From NCBI GenBank assembly GCA_020634035.1, contig JACKCM010000010.1, positions 1 to 64,000 of the forward strand: a DNA stretch of 64,000 nucleotides. The letters are read 5' to 3'. Positions 41,705 to 49,929 of the stretch are shown piece by piece (within the stretch, counting starts at the first letter, position 1; each line of letters begins with the position of its first letter). The DNA is from Candidatus Obscuribacterales bacterium (GTDB lineage Bacteria > Cyanobacteriota > Vampirovibrionia > Obscuribacterales > Obscuribacteraceae). The notes under the pieces were generated by a model. That model saw nothing but the letters and a program-made list of their open reading frames with translations. It was not told the DNA's origin and did no database searches. The translations under genes were made by a program, and so were the position numbers.

Positions 41705-42166
41705 CTATTTACTCGCGGTTCCTACGATAGGCTCTTTCGCCTGGGCTATGAAAGTAAACTGGCTGAAGCCGGGGAAAGGTATCGGAACCTGGACAATCAT
41801 TCTGGTTTGACAGGTGACGGACCCGGCGCCCGGGTTGTATACAAGGTCTTTGATAACCAGAGACTGGATTATGCTTGACTTTTTGATCGATGATATAGAT
41901 TGTTGGGCTGCGCTGTTTGCCTGGTTTCCAGCCGGTTGGCTGGCTGCTGCCCGGGCGGCGTTTTTGGCGGCCTGGTCGTTTTTCGAGTTGGTGATCACCA
42001 GAACAGCTAGATCAAGAATGAAGAGCGCCACGGGGACAAAGATCATGGCGGCCACGACTGCTTCGGTCAGGCTTGTTCCCCGACCGGTTCTGGTTCTGCG
42101 GTTTCTGACCGTGAATCTTCGTAGCATCGACTTAACTCGGTCCCTCATGCACCCGTTCCGGGTCAT
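41705..42166 (-). CDS. TadE-like minor pseudopilin
   Basis: A 153-residue protein with a basic N-terminal stretch, then RTGRGTSLTEAVVAAMIFVP, where the EAV(V) stretch leading into a hydrophobic helix (about 33-55) matches TadE-like domains. It continues LAVLVITNSKNDQAAKNAARAAAS. The remainder is a small beta-rich domain with one Cys. The start could be 42166 or the ATG six codons in (MRDRVKSM). It is the first gene of the pair with the TadG-like gene and is divergent from the repeat protein at 42327. Confidence 0.72.
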   Translation of the reverse strand: MTRNGCMRDRVKSMLRRFTVRNRRTRTGRGTSLTEAVVAAMIFVPVALFILDLAVLVITNSKNDQAAKNAARAAASQPAGNQANSAAQQSISSIKKSSIIQSLVIKDLVYNPGAGSVTCQTRMIVQVPIPFPGFSQFTFIAQAKEPIVGTASK

Positions 42167-42326
42167 AATAACTATACTCTGCCTCTCCGGGATTTAGCCG
42201 GGATTTATATGAGCATCTTACAATTTTGTGCTTCAATACAGTTCTTTCGCGGTTCTGTATGATATAGCCGTAGAAATAGTATAGTCAGAGCATCCGAGAT
42301 TCATCAGGAAAAGCACGAGAAGAGCT

Positions 42327-43964
42327 GTGGTAGACAAAGAGCCGGACAACAAAGAGACAGAAGAGCAGGTTTCGGAAGAGGAAGAAGAGGGGAAGGAAGA
42401 GGTTCTCAAGAATCTTTTCTCAGAGCATCGTGCCACTGTCGAGATGGACAAACCTGCTCCTACCGCTGATTCTGATCAATCCCAGGAGTCCGAGCCTGAG
42501 GCGGAGCCTGAACCTGAGTCTGAGCCTGAGCGTAGAGTCGCCAGGACTATGCTCGAGTCCGAGTCGCCGGATTTAGAGAAGCTACGTGAGCTTGCCGAAG
42601 AAGTCACCGAAAAGAAAGAAAGAGTAGCAAAAACCCTGCTTGAAACAGAATCTCCCGATCTGGAGAAGATAAGATCCCTTGCCGAGGAGGCTGCCCAAAA
42701 AGTTGAAGCTGAACCGGACGAAGAGCGGCGGGTGGCAAAAACGATGCTCGAGATGGAGCTTCCTGAAGTAGCCGAGCCGCTCACCCAGAGTGAAGAATTG
42801 CAAGAACAAGATGAACTGGAGGCGAGTATCGACGAGGCGGTCTCTCGTCAGACCGCCGAAGCTGAGCCCGAGCGCAAAGTGTCTCGTACTTTGATAGAGA
42901 CCGATCTGCCAGATAGGGTTAAAGAGCAGCTGCAGGAGAAGGTTCTCGAGGCGGCTCGGGAGCAAGAGGCTTCTCGCCGCAATTTGTCTACCGAGTTAGG
43001 CAAGCGCAAAATTCAGAGAAGTCTGGTGGATATCCCTGCTTCTTTCCAGCTTGAGTCCCAGGCGGATGAAGAGGCTGCTGAGCCGATTTTGAGGCGTGAG
43101 AGTTTTGTTGCTAAAACAATGCTCGACCATGAACTGATTCTCAATCAGCTCTCCGAGTCCATGCAAAGACTGGAGGCGGTACAGCGCAAAGAGATAGAAG
43201 AAAAAGAAAGAGAACTCGCCAGCCAGCCTGTCAAAGAGCGAATTCCGATAGACAATTTCAAGATGGCCAAGCCCTGTCAGTGGCAGTGGGAAGATGACGG
43301 TTTCAATGATCCGTTTCGCTACTGCGGACTGTGCAAACAGGTTGTCTACAACTTCGACGACGTAGACAAGCCGGAAGCTATGGCCCTCATTTATCAGAGG
43401 GAAAATCAGGAAAAGCCTCACCTGTTTAAGAGAACCGACGGCAAATTCATGACTGCCGACTGCCCGATTGCGGTTCAAAGACACCGCTTTTTCACTATGA
43501 CAGGAATGGCGGTGGGCGGTATCTTTCTCTTCTTGCTTCTTCTAGGACTGCTGATGCCGAAGGAGGCACCAGCACCGGCGGTGAATCAGGAAGAGACCGT
43601 TCAGACCGAATTCTCCGGAGGAGGCGGCGGTGCGGCCCCGGCCGAACAGCCATCTTCGCAGCCGTCCAATTCGACAGGAGACGGATATTTCCGTTATAAC
43701 GCCGACGATCCAAGTTTAAATACTGCTCCGGCACAGCCGGCAAATCCAGGCGCTGGTCATAACACTCCAGGCACCGCTCCGGTTCCGGGTGTGGATGAGA
43801 AGGGAGACTTCTGGGAGTTTCCCAACGGTGAGCCCGCCAGTGGCGTCCAGTCTGCTCCTGCCAAACCGCAGGCAGGCACCTCGGTCTACCCCAGTCAGGC
43901 GCCTGCAGGACAAACTCAGCCGGTGGCCGTACCCGGACCGACTACTCCTATACCGGAAGACTAA
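42327..43964 (+). CDS. Membrane protein with repeated basic-Thr-Met/Leu-acidic motifs and a Cys4 domain
   Basis: A 545-residue protein. Residues 60-270 contain six copies of a motif (R/K-x-V-A/S-R/K-T/S-M/L-L/I-E/D): RVARTMLE at 70-77, RVAKTLLE at 99-106, RVAKTMLE at 135-142, KVSRTLIE at 184-191, KIQRSLVD at 228-235 and FVAKTMLD at 260-267. Each Thr/Ser has basic residues before and an acid three places after, fitting a Ser/Thr-kinase site readable by an FHA domain. Then comes a domain with C317, C333, C336 and C379 (PFRYCGLCKQVVYNF ... ADCP), known from uncharacterised bacterial proteins, one membrane helix (about 393-410) and a Pro/Gln-rich tail. A convergent FHA gene starts 13 bases away. 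Confidence 0.72.
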   Translation: MVDKEPDNKETEEQVSEEEEEGKEEVLKNLFSEHRATVEMDKPAPTADSDQSQESEPEAEPEPESEPERRVARTMLESESPDLEKLRELAEEVTEKKERVAKTLLETESPDLEKIRSLAEEAAQKVEAEPDEERRVAKTMLEMELPEVAEPLTQSEELQEQDELEASIDEAVSRQTAEAEPERKVSRTLIETDLPDRVKEQLQEKVLEAAREQEASRRNLSTELGKRKIQRSLVDIPASFQLESQADEEAAEPILRRESFVAKTMLDHELILNQLSESMQRLEAVQRKEIEEKERELASQPVKERIPIDNFKMAKPCQWQWEDDGFNDPFRYCGLCKQVVYNFDDVDKPEAMALIYQRENQEKPHLFKRTDGKFMTADCPIAVQRHRFFTMTGMAVGGIFLFLLLLGLLMPKEAPAPAVNQEETVQTEFSGGGGGAAPAEQPSSQPSNSTGDGYFRYNADDPSLNTAPAQPANPGAGHNTPGTAPVPGVDEKGDFWEFPNGEPASGVQSAPAKPQAGTSVYPSQAPAGQTQPVAVPGPTTPIPED

Positions 43965-43977
43965 AGGTCGATTGTCT

Positions 43978-44295
43978 CTATTCGATTCTGAAAATAGTGC
44001 GACCGACTTTTATGCAATCGCCGGGGGCTAATTTATAGGGCGCTGAAATCAGTTGATCGTTGACCGAAGTGCCGTTCGAACTCATCAGGTCTTCTACCCA
44101 CCAGGCGCCATTCTCGAAATAGACGCGAGCATGGTCTGCCGAGGCATAACCGTCGTCGGGAAGGACTATGGTGTTCTCCGGCGCCCGGCCGAGCTTCACC
44201 GAAGCCTCGCTAATGGTGTGTCTCTCCTCGGTGGCCGTATTGACCAGCACCGGCATGCGGCCTGCGCTTTCTGTGTGTTGAGAATCCATTGTCAT
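43978..44295 (-). CDS. FHA domain protein
   Basis: A 105-residue protein that is almost only a forkhead-associated domain, the module that binds phosphothreonine peptides. Its key residues are present: KLGRAPENTIVLPDD with the GR pair, the SADHARVYF serine and histidine, and MSSNGTSVND with the NGT pair. No other domain is attached. The start at 44295 follows CGGAAGAA; an ATG two codons later is an alternative. It lies 59 bases downstream of the two GT-C genes on the same strand and could share their transcript. It faces the repeat protein, an attractive phosphothreonine partner; that link is inferred. Confidence 0.9.
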   Translation of the reverse strand: MTMDSQHTESAGRMPVLVNTATEERHTISEASVKLGRAPENTIVLPDDGYASADHARVYFENGAWWVEDLMSSNGTSVNDQLISAPYKLAPGDCIKVGRTIFRIE

Positions 44296-44354
44296 TTCTT
44301 CCGTTCCAGTTGCTTCAGTTACCCGGGAAAATCTCAAGCAAAAGACTATCTGAA

Positions 44355-46814
44355 TCAGTCAAGAATTTCCAGGGTTACAGGGGCTGAAAACTCTCCTAAA
44401 TTTTTGCCATCTTTACCGATGCATCTGGCCCTTACCTGGCTGTAGCCATTTTTTGCCTCGCCGTAAAGACTTCTTGGAATCTTGAAACTCGCCTCGGATT
44501 CGTTACTTTTCAACCGGACTTTCTTAACTGTCAGGATCGCTTCGCGGCTTTTGCTTCCCGGGAAGTTTTCGAAAAAGAAGTTGGTCTTGCTTAATTCGAG
44601 TTCTACCTGCTCGGTATCTTTGATTGTTCTGACCTTGACAGTCGGCTCGCTAGAAGCGGTTATTGCATAGGCTCCATAAGAGCCCGAGTTGGCAGGAGTA
44701 ATGGTTATCTGAGGGCAAATAAGCGTATCGGGTAAGAGCTTTGCTTCTAGAATCGCTATCGAGGCTGTGGGAGGGAATTCTAGGAAGATGTTGTTTATAT
44801 ATTTGTAGGCGTACCATTTCCAGAATGTTGAAAGCGGAAGGTTTAGTTTGATCAGGTTATCTGAAGTATCGAGGTTGTCAGGTAAATAGTGCAGATGCAC
44901 GCCCGACCCCGGTGTTTTCAGATAGCTTTTACCGCTCCAGGAGAGCTTAATCGCTTTACCGGCCAGGTCGGCTTTGTCTGCAGTGTTGATTGTCAGTTGC
45001 AAAAAGTCTGTTTCGGTTGGCACTATATTTAGTGGTGCCACCTCGAAGCCCCCCTGGCTCATGTTGTTAATTTCCACAGCGTCATTTTTCAATGTCATCG
45101 GTGTTATGTAACCGCGATTTTCGCTGTACGGTAGAAGCATCGGTTTCTTATAGCCGGCTCCGGCTTCGCTTAGCCGGGGTACATCTATGTTGATTGGGAC
45201 TTTGGGAAATCTCTCACCGTTTTTGTAAGAGGCTTTCACAAAGGCTCTACGATCAAAGTCCCAGATCAGGTGCTCTTTCACGGCAGGATCATTCAATGAC
45301 TCTTTGAAGTGTCCGGTATTGAGCAAATCTTCCTGGCCAAAAAGAACTGAATCGAAGGTTCGAACCCGGTCTGAGATCTGATCTTTGAAAAATGGCGGGG
45401 CGAGTGTGAAGGACAGGGTAGGTCCATTAAGAATCATATGGGCTCCGGCATTGTCTTTGGGCACTCCCAGTATGGCAAGGCGCTCACCTGCCTGTAGCCT
45501 GGTCGCCTGCTCTTGCACTGCATGCGATATCGCAAGGGTTTGTCTGCCTGCTTCGATCCAGGCAGAATTGTTTTTGTAGGCGGTTTTAGTAAAGACAAAA
45601 AGAATAATCAAGATTGCCGAAATCGAAAGGATCAACTGTTTGACCTGCAGCGATTTGTTGCTGCTTTGATCTTTCCATGGTGCAAAAATCAAGGCGGGAA
45701 TAAGCATGGCCAGCGGTGCGGTGGCGAAGAATAGAAATCTCATCCCCTCCAGGTTGTAACCCAGTCCGTAGAGCTGGTAGATAGGAGCCAGACTTGTGGC
45801 AAGGAATATGCCGACTAGAAGGAGCAGTCTTTTGGGAAACTTCCCGATTAAAGCTCTTGCGATAACCAGGGCAAAAACGATGGCATAAGCCAGATAGAGC
45901 AGCGATCTCAGGTTGCCGCCATCAGCGGCCAGCTCATAATTGAAGGGAAAGAGAATGCGAAGTAAAGAGTCTTTATCGGTCCAGCGTGTTAACAGGCTGC
46001 TTAATTGAGAGGCGCCGATACTGCCGGTGTAGCCCCCGGTGAAAGTACCAAGGGCCAGAAAGCGGATGATGAAATAGATGACAGTGGCTGCTCCGAAACT
46101 AGAAATCACAGGCAGTGCCTGTTTGAAGCGTGTTTTAACATCGGTGCTTTGTTGCTCTTGGTTACCGGCATAGAGAAAGGCGAGAGCGCTTGCCACCACC
46201 GGCAGTCCTATAGCCATCTCTTTGGTGCATATCGCCATTATGAACGAAGCCAGAGATAGTACCAGCCATCGTCGATTCTTGTTCTCTGTAAAGAGCGCTA
46301 CCGACAAAAGTCCGAGCAGGTAGAAAGCCAGGCAGACGATATCTACTCGACCCACCACCCACGAGACACTTTCGCAGTGCAGCGGGCAGGCTGCGAAAGT
46401 AAGCGCCGCCGAAAGGGAGGCCAGTATTGAGTGCAGGTTGCCCCAGTAACCTGTCAGGCGACGAAGCAAGAGAAAGATGAAGAGGGCGCAGGCATAGTAA
46501 TGGACAATATTGGTCAAGTAATATCCGAAAGCATTTGTTTTCCAGATGGCATAATCTATAGAAAGCGACATCAGAAGCCAGGGGCGATAGACTGCCATGG
46601 AAGGAATCTGCATGTAGTTGCCGGTGAAATTGCTCAGCAATTTACCGATATCGCCCTGAAAGATCTCATAGATGTATCTGATCTCACCGAAATCATCGGC
46701 AAGAAAGTAGCTGCCAAGACTTCTTCCGTAGGCGAGTGCCACTACCAACCCGATTAGAAGAGCGCATAAGCATGCCTGGAAGATCTGGTTGGCGAGAAGT
46801 CTTTTGACGTTCAT
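44355..46814 (-). CDS. GT-C family membrane glycosyltransferase with extracytoplasmic domain
   Basis: An 819-residue polytopic protein. The N-terminal half has about 10-12 membrane helices. The first loop contains SYFLADDFGEIRYI, an acidic pair like the catalytic Asp of GT-C enzymes such as PMT and ArnT. The segment CESVSWVVGRVDIVCL resembles the TMTC/PMT-like class. The C-terminal 400 residues are soluble with beta-type sequence (KLSWSGKSYLKTPGSGVHLHYL) and would lie outside. It probably transfers a sugar from a polyprenyl-phosphate donor to a surface acceptor. The start follows the neighbouring gene by only 3 bases (TAAGCAATG), so both genes are coupled. Confidence 0.75.
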   Translation of the reverse strand: MNVKRLLANQIFQACLCALLIGLVVALAYGRSLGSYFLADDFGEIRYIYEIFQGDIGKLLSNFTGNYMQIPSMAVYRPWLLMSLSIDYAIWKTNAFGYYLTNIVHYYACALFIFLLLRRLTGYWGNLHSILASLSAALTFAACPLHCESVSWVVGRVDIVCLAFYLLGLLSVALFTENKNRRWLVLSLASFIMAICTKEMAIGLPVVASALAFLYAGNQEQQSTDVKTRFKQALPVISSFGAATVIYFIIRFLALGTFTGGYTGSIGASQLSSLLTRWTDKDSLLRILFPFNYELAADGGNLRSLLYLAYAIVFALVIARALIGKFPKRLLLLVGIFLATSLAPIYQLYGLGYNLEGMRFLFFATAPLAMLIPALIFAPWKDQSSNKSLQVKQLILSISAILIILFVFTKTAYKNNSAWIEAGRQTLAISHAVQEQATRLQAGERLAILGVPKDNAGAHMILNGPTLSFTLAPPFFKDQISDRVRTFDSVLFGQEDLLNTGHFKESLNDPAVKEHLIWDFDRRAFVKASYKNGERFPKVPINIDVPRLSEAGAGYKKPMLLPYSENRGYITPMTLKNDAVEINNMSQGGFEVAPLNIVPTETDFLQLTINTADKADLAGKAIKLSWSGKSYLKTPGSGVHLHYLPDNLDTSDNLIKLNLPLSTFWKWYAYKYINNIFLEFPPTASIAILEAKLLPDTLICPQITITPANSGSYGAYAITASSEPTVKVRTIKDTEQVELELSKTNFFFENFPGSKSREAILTVKKVRLKSNESEASFKIPRSLYGEAKNGYSQVRARCIGKDGKNLGEFSAPVTLEILD

Positions 46815-46817
46815 TGC

Positions 46818-49658
46818 TTAGAAGATCTCATATCCGATGGCGGTCGGATGACAGGGAAGCTGATGGATTTCGAGGTTGCTTTCTTGCCAGCGTATTCTCG
46901 ATTTCAAAAGAGTTTCGAACTCAGCCCGGGATAGTCCCGAGAGGCGGCTTTGCGGTTTGTAGAAGGTCCCGAAGAATTGAGTGCTGTCAGCCACACCTCC
47001 CCGAGCGATTGTTATCTTTATATCGTCCAGAGAAAGGGCCGAGGGTTTTATAGGAATAGTAAAAGAGAATTGATTCAACCCTTTCGATACAAGCAGGCTT
47101 GAAGGCACCCAGGGCGATGTGTAAGTGGTCTTGTTGTCGGCGCTGCTGAAAGTTGCAGTGACTTGTAGTGGCAGCAAAACGGGTTTTTCTATCTCTGATT
47201 CGATTATACCTTTGTAAGTCACCGCCCATATTGAGTCTTTGTCGTATGATGGCAGCTCTTTCAGTCTGATGCCGTCGGTGGTGCCGCTAAAAGATCGCAG
47301 TTCGCGATTGGACTTTTCGGATAGTTTCTCTGTCGACGCCTTCTTCTCAGAAGCCGCCAGCAAAATACGAATGTTGGCCGCTCCAGAGTGGTTCTGGCAT
47401 TTTGTCGCCTTCTCGGCAATCGGATATTTTTCGTCGAAGCGTGAATCTGTAAACCCGTGCTCGTTTTCGACACCGTAGAGAAATTTTTCCCAGGAGTATC
47501 TTGTGACGCTGGGTATCCAAACCCCGGTATCGTCGTTGCGATAGGCTCCATAGACCCTTGTCTGTTTGCCGGATTTCGCCTTTATAGATATTGTAAAGTG
47601 GGGGCTGTCCTGCGCAATCGCTTTTGTAACCATATCTGGTGACAGGGGTAGAATAAACCACTGGCGCGGGTCGAGGTTGGTGCCGCCTGCTGCGTCGAGC
47701 ACGGCTCGATAGATGTCCTCGCATTCATAGAACAGGCGTCCGGCATCGCCGCTTTTCTGGGGTAGATTGAGATCCTGAGAGAAGGGCATGAGAGGCAGGA
47801 TTGGACCCTTGTAGTCTATTCCGTTGATACTTATGTCGGCAAATTGGCCAAGCTCTTTCCAGCTCTCACTGTCAACAAGAAGGTAAGCATTGCGATTTTT
47901 AAAGACTTCTATTTTTTCCCCAGGAATATAAATGCTCTGGCTGAAGCTAGACCCATTCAGGTCGACCTTCCACTCGAAGCTGCGACCGTGGGCACGAAGC
48001 GGTAGCGCGATGAAGGGTATGACAGCCAGGCTCATGATTAGAGTGATGGTGCGATTGAAACGGCTCTTTCCGGTGAATAGAAAAATGGCTGCGAAGAACA
48101 GGGCTGCGAAGACTGTTTTTATGAGAGTTTCCAGAATCAGAACCTTGGTCAAATCTGATGAGTTTGTGCCGACCAGACCGGTGAAAAGGGTGACATAGTC
48201 GTAGTGGACGGCACCTGCTAGAGCCAGGCTGGCTAGAACAAAAAATACTGTTCTTCGGCAAAATGTACTGCTTCTGGAAGCTGCCCGACTGAGAGCATAG
48301 ATTCCTGCTCCGCTGAAAATAAGGACCATGGGCATGGCTGTCAGGGCGTATCTTGGCACGGTGATAAAGAAGAAATACGCTCCATGAATTGCCAGGATGA
48401 GAAGAATCAATATTCTCAAGGCGCTCAGTCTGAATGCTTCACCTTTTTCTTCTTCGTTCTCGTCTTTCGCTTTGCCTTTGCAATCGATAATTGTCGCACC
48501 GATGCCCAGGGCCGCGAGCATCAAACAGAGCTGGTGATAGAGCACCTGGGTATTTTCTGCAAAGTTGAAAATCGGGGTGCGAAAGTCGTTCCAGGGGAAC
48601 TTAAAAAGACGTGCCGGTTTGTCGGCAAGCAGTTTGATGAAACGAGAATGGCTCTCTTCGTAGCGTCGGTGCATCAGTTGTAGAAGGCTACTCTCTTCTA
48701 TGCCTCTGCCGTCCGGATATGGGTAGGATAGCCAGCCCTGGGCGCTAACATCGAGACCGACGAATAAATTGTAGTGACTGAGTCGGTCTTGAACCAGGGA
48801 ACTGGCTCCGGTTGAGAGTTTTTGTGCCACCATCACGGGCAGCATCGCCAGAGCCAGACCGACTAATATCGCAGGCAGGCTCCTTAACCAGCTTTTTCGT
48901 CCGGCGAAAATACCGGTAAATGCGAAGATGGCGCCGGTTGCAAGAACCAGGGCGGAGCGAGTGATTTGCAGAATACCCAGGCAATAGCCCATCACTAGCG
49001 AGGTTATGATGGGCCAGCGCTTCGTGCTGTGCATGTGGGTGAGCAGGGCAAGAGCCGCAAGCAGCCAGAAGGCAGCATAGGACTCTGAGTAGAGTCGGAT
49101 TGAATTGACGATGAACCCGGGATAGAAAGCGGCCAGCAAACCGGCGCTGAGACCCGCCGCTCTGCCCCATCCCCTGGTCGCGATGAAGGCGATTAAGGCA
49201 CAGGAGATTGAGGTGATGATGCAGTGGAATACCACCGGCGCGTAGAAGTATTCTGGGCTAATTTCATTGCCGGTGGCGACATGGCTGAAGAGGATGAATA
49301 GAGGAAAGGTCGGACCGGCTCTATTGGCGAGCTCTTTGAAAGGATGAAATGCATCGTGAAGAGCCGGCAGTTTATCGGCAGGAAGCATTCCGAAGCAGTA
49401 TAAGACCAGGTCCTGCCAGCGATTGGCTGCTTCAGTAAGGATGTTCTGCATTATGGCAGCGGCCCGCAGGTATTCGGACGCATCACAGGAATAGACTATT
49501 GTCTCGTGCCCATCGAAGAAGGCAAACCACAGCCGAATTACCAGGGCACAGAGAAATGTCCCTGAGAGGATGATCAGAGTGCGAAAAGACCAGCCCAGAT
49601 GGGTATTGGGCTCTTTCTTATCCAGATCCATCGAGTTTTCGAGTTCGACCGACGACAA
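46818..49658 (-). CDS. GT-C family membrane glycosyltransferase, large
   Basis: A 946-residue protein if it starts at the TTG at 49658, which has AAGGAG seven bases upstream; an ATG at 49685 would add nine residues. The N-terminal half has about 10 membrane helices. The first loop contains YSCDASEYLRAA, where PMT/ArnT-like enzymes have acidic residues. GRAAGLSAGLLAAFYPGF and ALTAMPMVLIFSGAGIYAL are typical helices. The C-terminal half, roughly residues 560-946, is extracytoplasmic with beta-rich repeats resembling those at the end of the neighbouring 819-residue protein. The two genes probably arose by duplication and work on the same glycan. Confidence 0.72.
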   Translation of the reverse strand: MSSVELENSMDLDKKEPNTHLGWSFRTLIILSGTFLCALVIRLWFAFFDGHETIVYSCDASEYLRAAAIMQNILTEAANRWQDLVLYCFGMLPADKLPALHDAFHPFKELANRAGPTFPLFILFSHVATGNEISPEYFYAPVVFHCIITSISCALIAFIATRGWGRAAGLSAGLLAAFYPGFIVNSIRLYSESYAAFWLLAALALLTHMHSTKRWPIITSLVMGYCLGILQITRSALVLATGAIFAFTGIFAGRKSWLRSLPAILVGLALAMLPVMVAQKLSTGASSLVQDRLSHYNLFVGLDVSAQGWLSYPYPDGRGIEESSLLQLMHRRYEESHSRFIKLLADKPARLFKFPWNDFRTPIFNFAENTQVLYHQLCLMLAALGIGATIIDCKGKAKDENEEEKGEAFRLSALRILILLILAIHGAYFFFITVPRYALTAMPMVLIFSGAGIYALSRAASRSSTFCRRTVFFVLASLALAGAVHYDYVTLFTGLVGTNSSDLTKVLILETLIKTVFAALFFAAIFLFTGKSRFNRTITLIMSLAVIPFIALPLRAHGRSFEWKVDLNGSSFSQSIYIPGEKIEVFKNRNAYLLVDSESWKELGQFADISINGIDYKGPILPLMPFSQDLNLPQKSGDAGRLFYECEDIYRAVLDAAGGTNLDPRQWFILPLSPDMVTKAIAQDSPHFTISIKAKSGKQTRVYGAYRNDDTGVWIPSVTRYSWEKFLYGVENEHGFTDSRFDEKYPIAEKATKCQNHSGAANIRILLAASEKKASTEKLSEKSNRELRSFSGTTDGIRLKELPSYDKDSIWAVTYKGIIESEIEKPVLLPLQVTATFSSADNKTTYTSPWVPSSLLVSKGLNQFSFTIPIKPSALSLDDIKITIARGGVADSTQFFGTFYKPQSRLSGLSRAEFETLLKSRIRWQESNLEIHQLPCHPTAIGYEIF

Positions 49659-49929
49659 ATCATCTCTCCTTCCGGAAAGACCCATTCTCGCGCATCTTTC
49701 AGCAGTCGGTCCTTTAGAGCGATTAACATTACCTATCTAACTGACTGAACCATGAAAAAATCCTCGCTCGGACTGTTATTCTTGAAATTTGTCCTCGAAG
49801 CGATTTAGATTTGAGATCTTCGTACATATAAGTAACAGGTAATACTTATCTGAGTATGATAAGACTTATGTCATCTTGGGCAAGATCACCTCAAGCTCCT
49901 CGACCCTTTGCAGAAAGCACGCTCACCCA

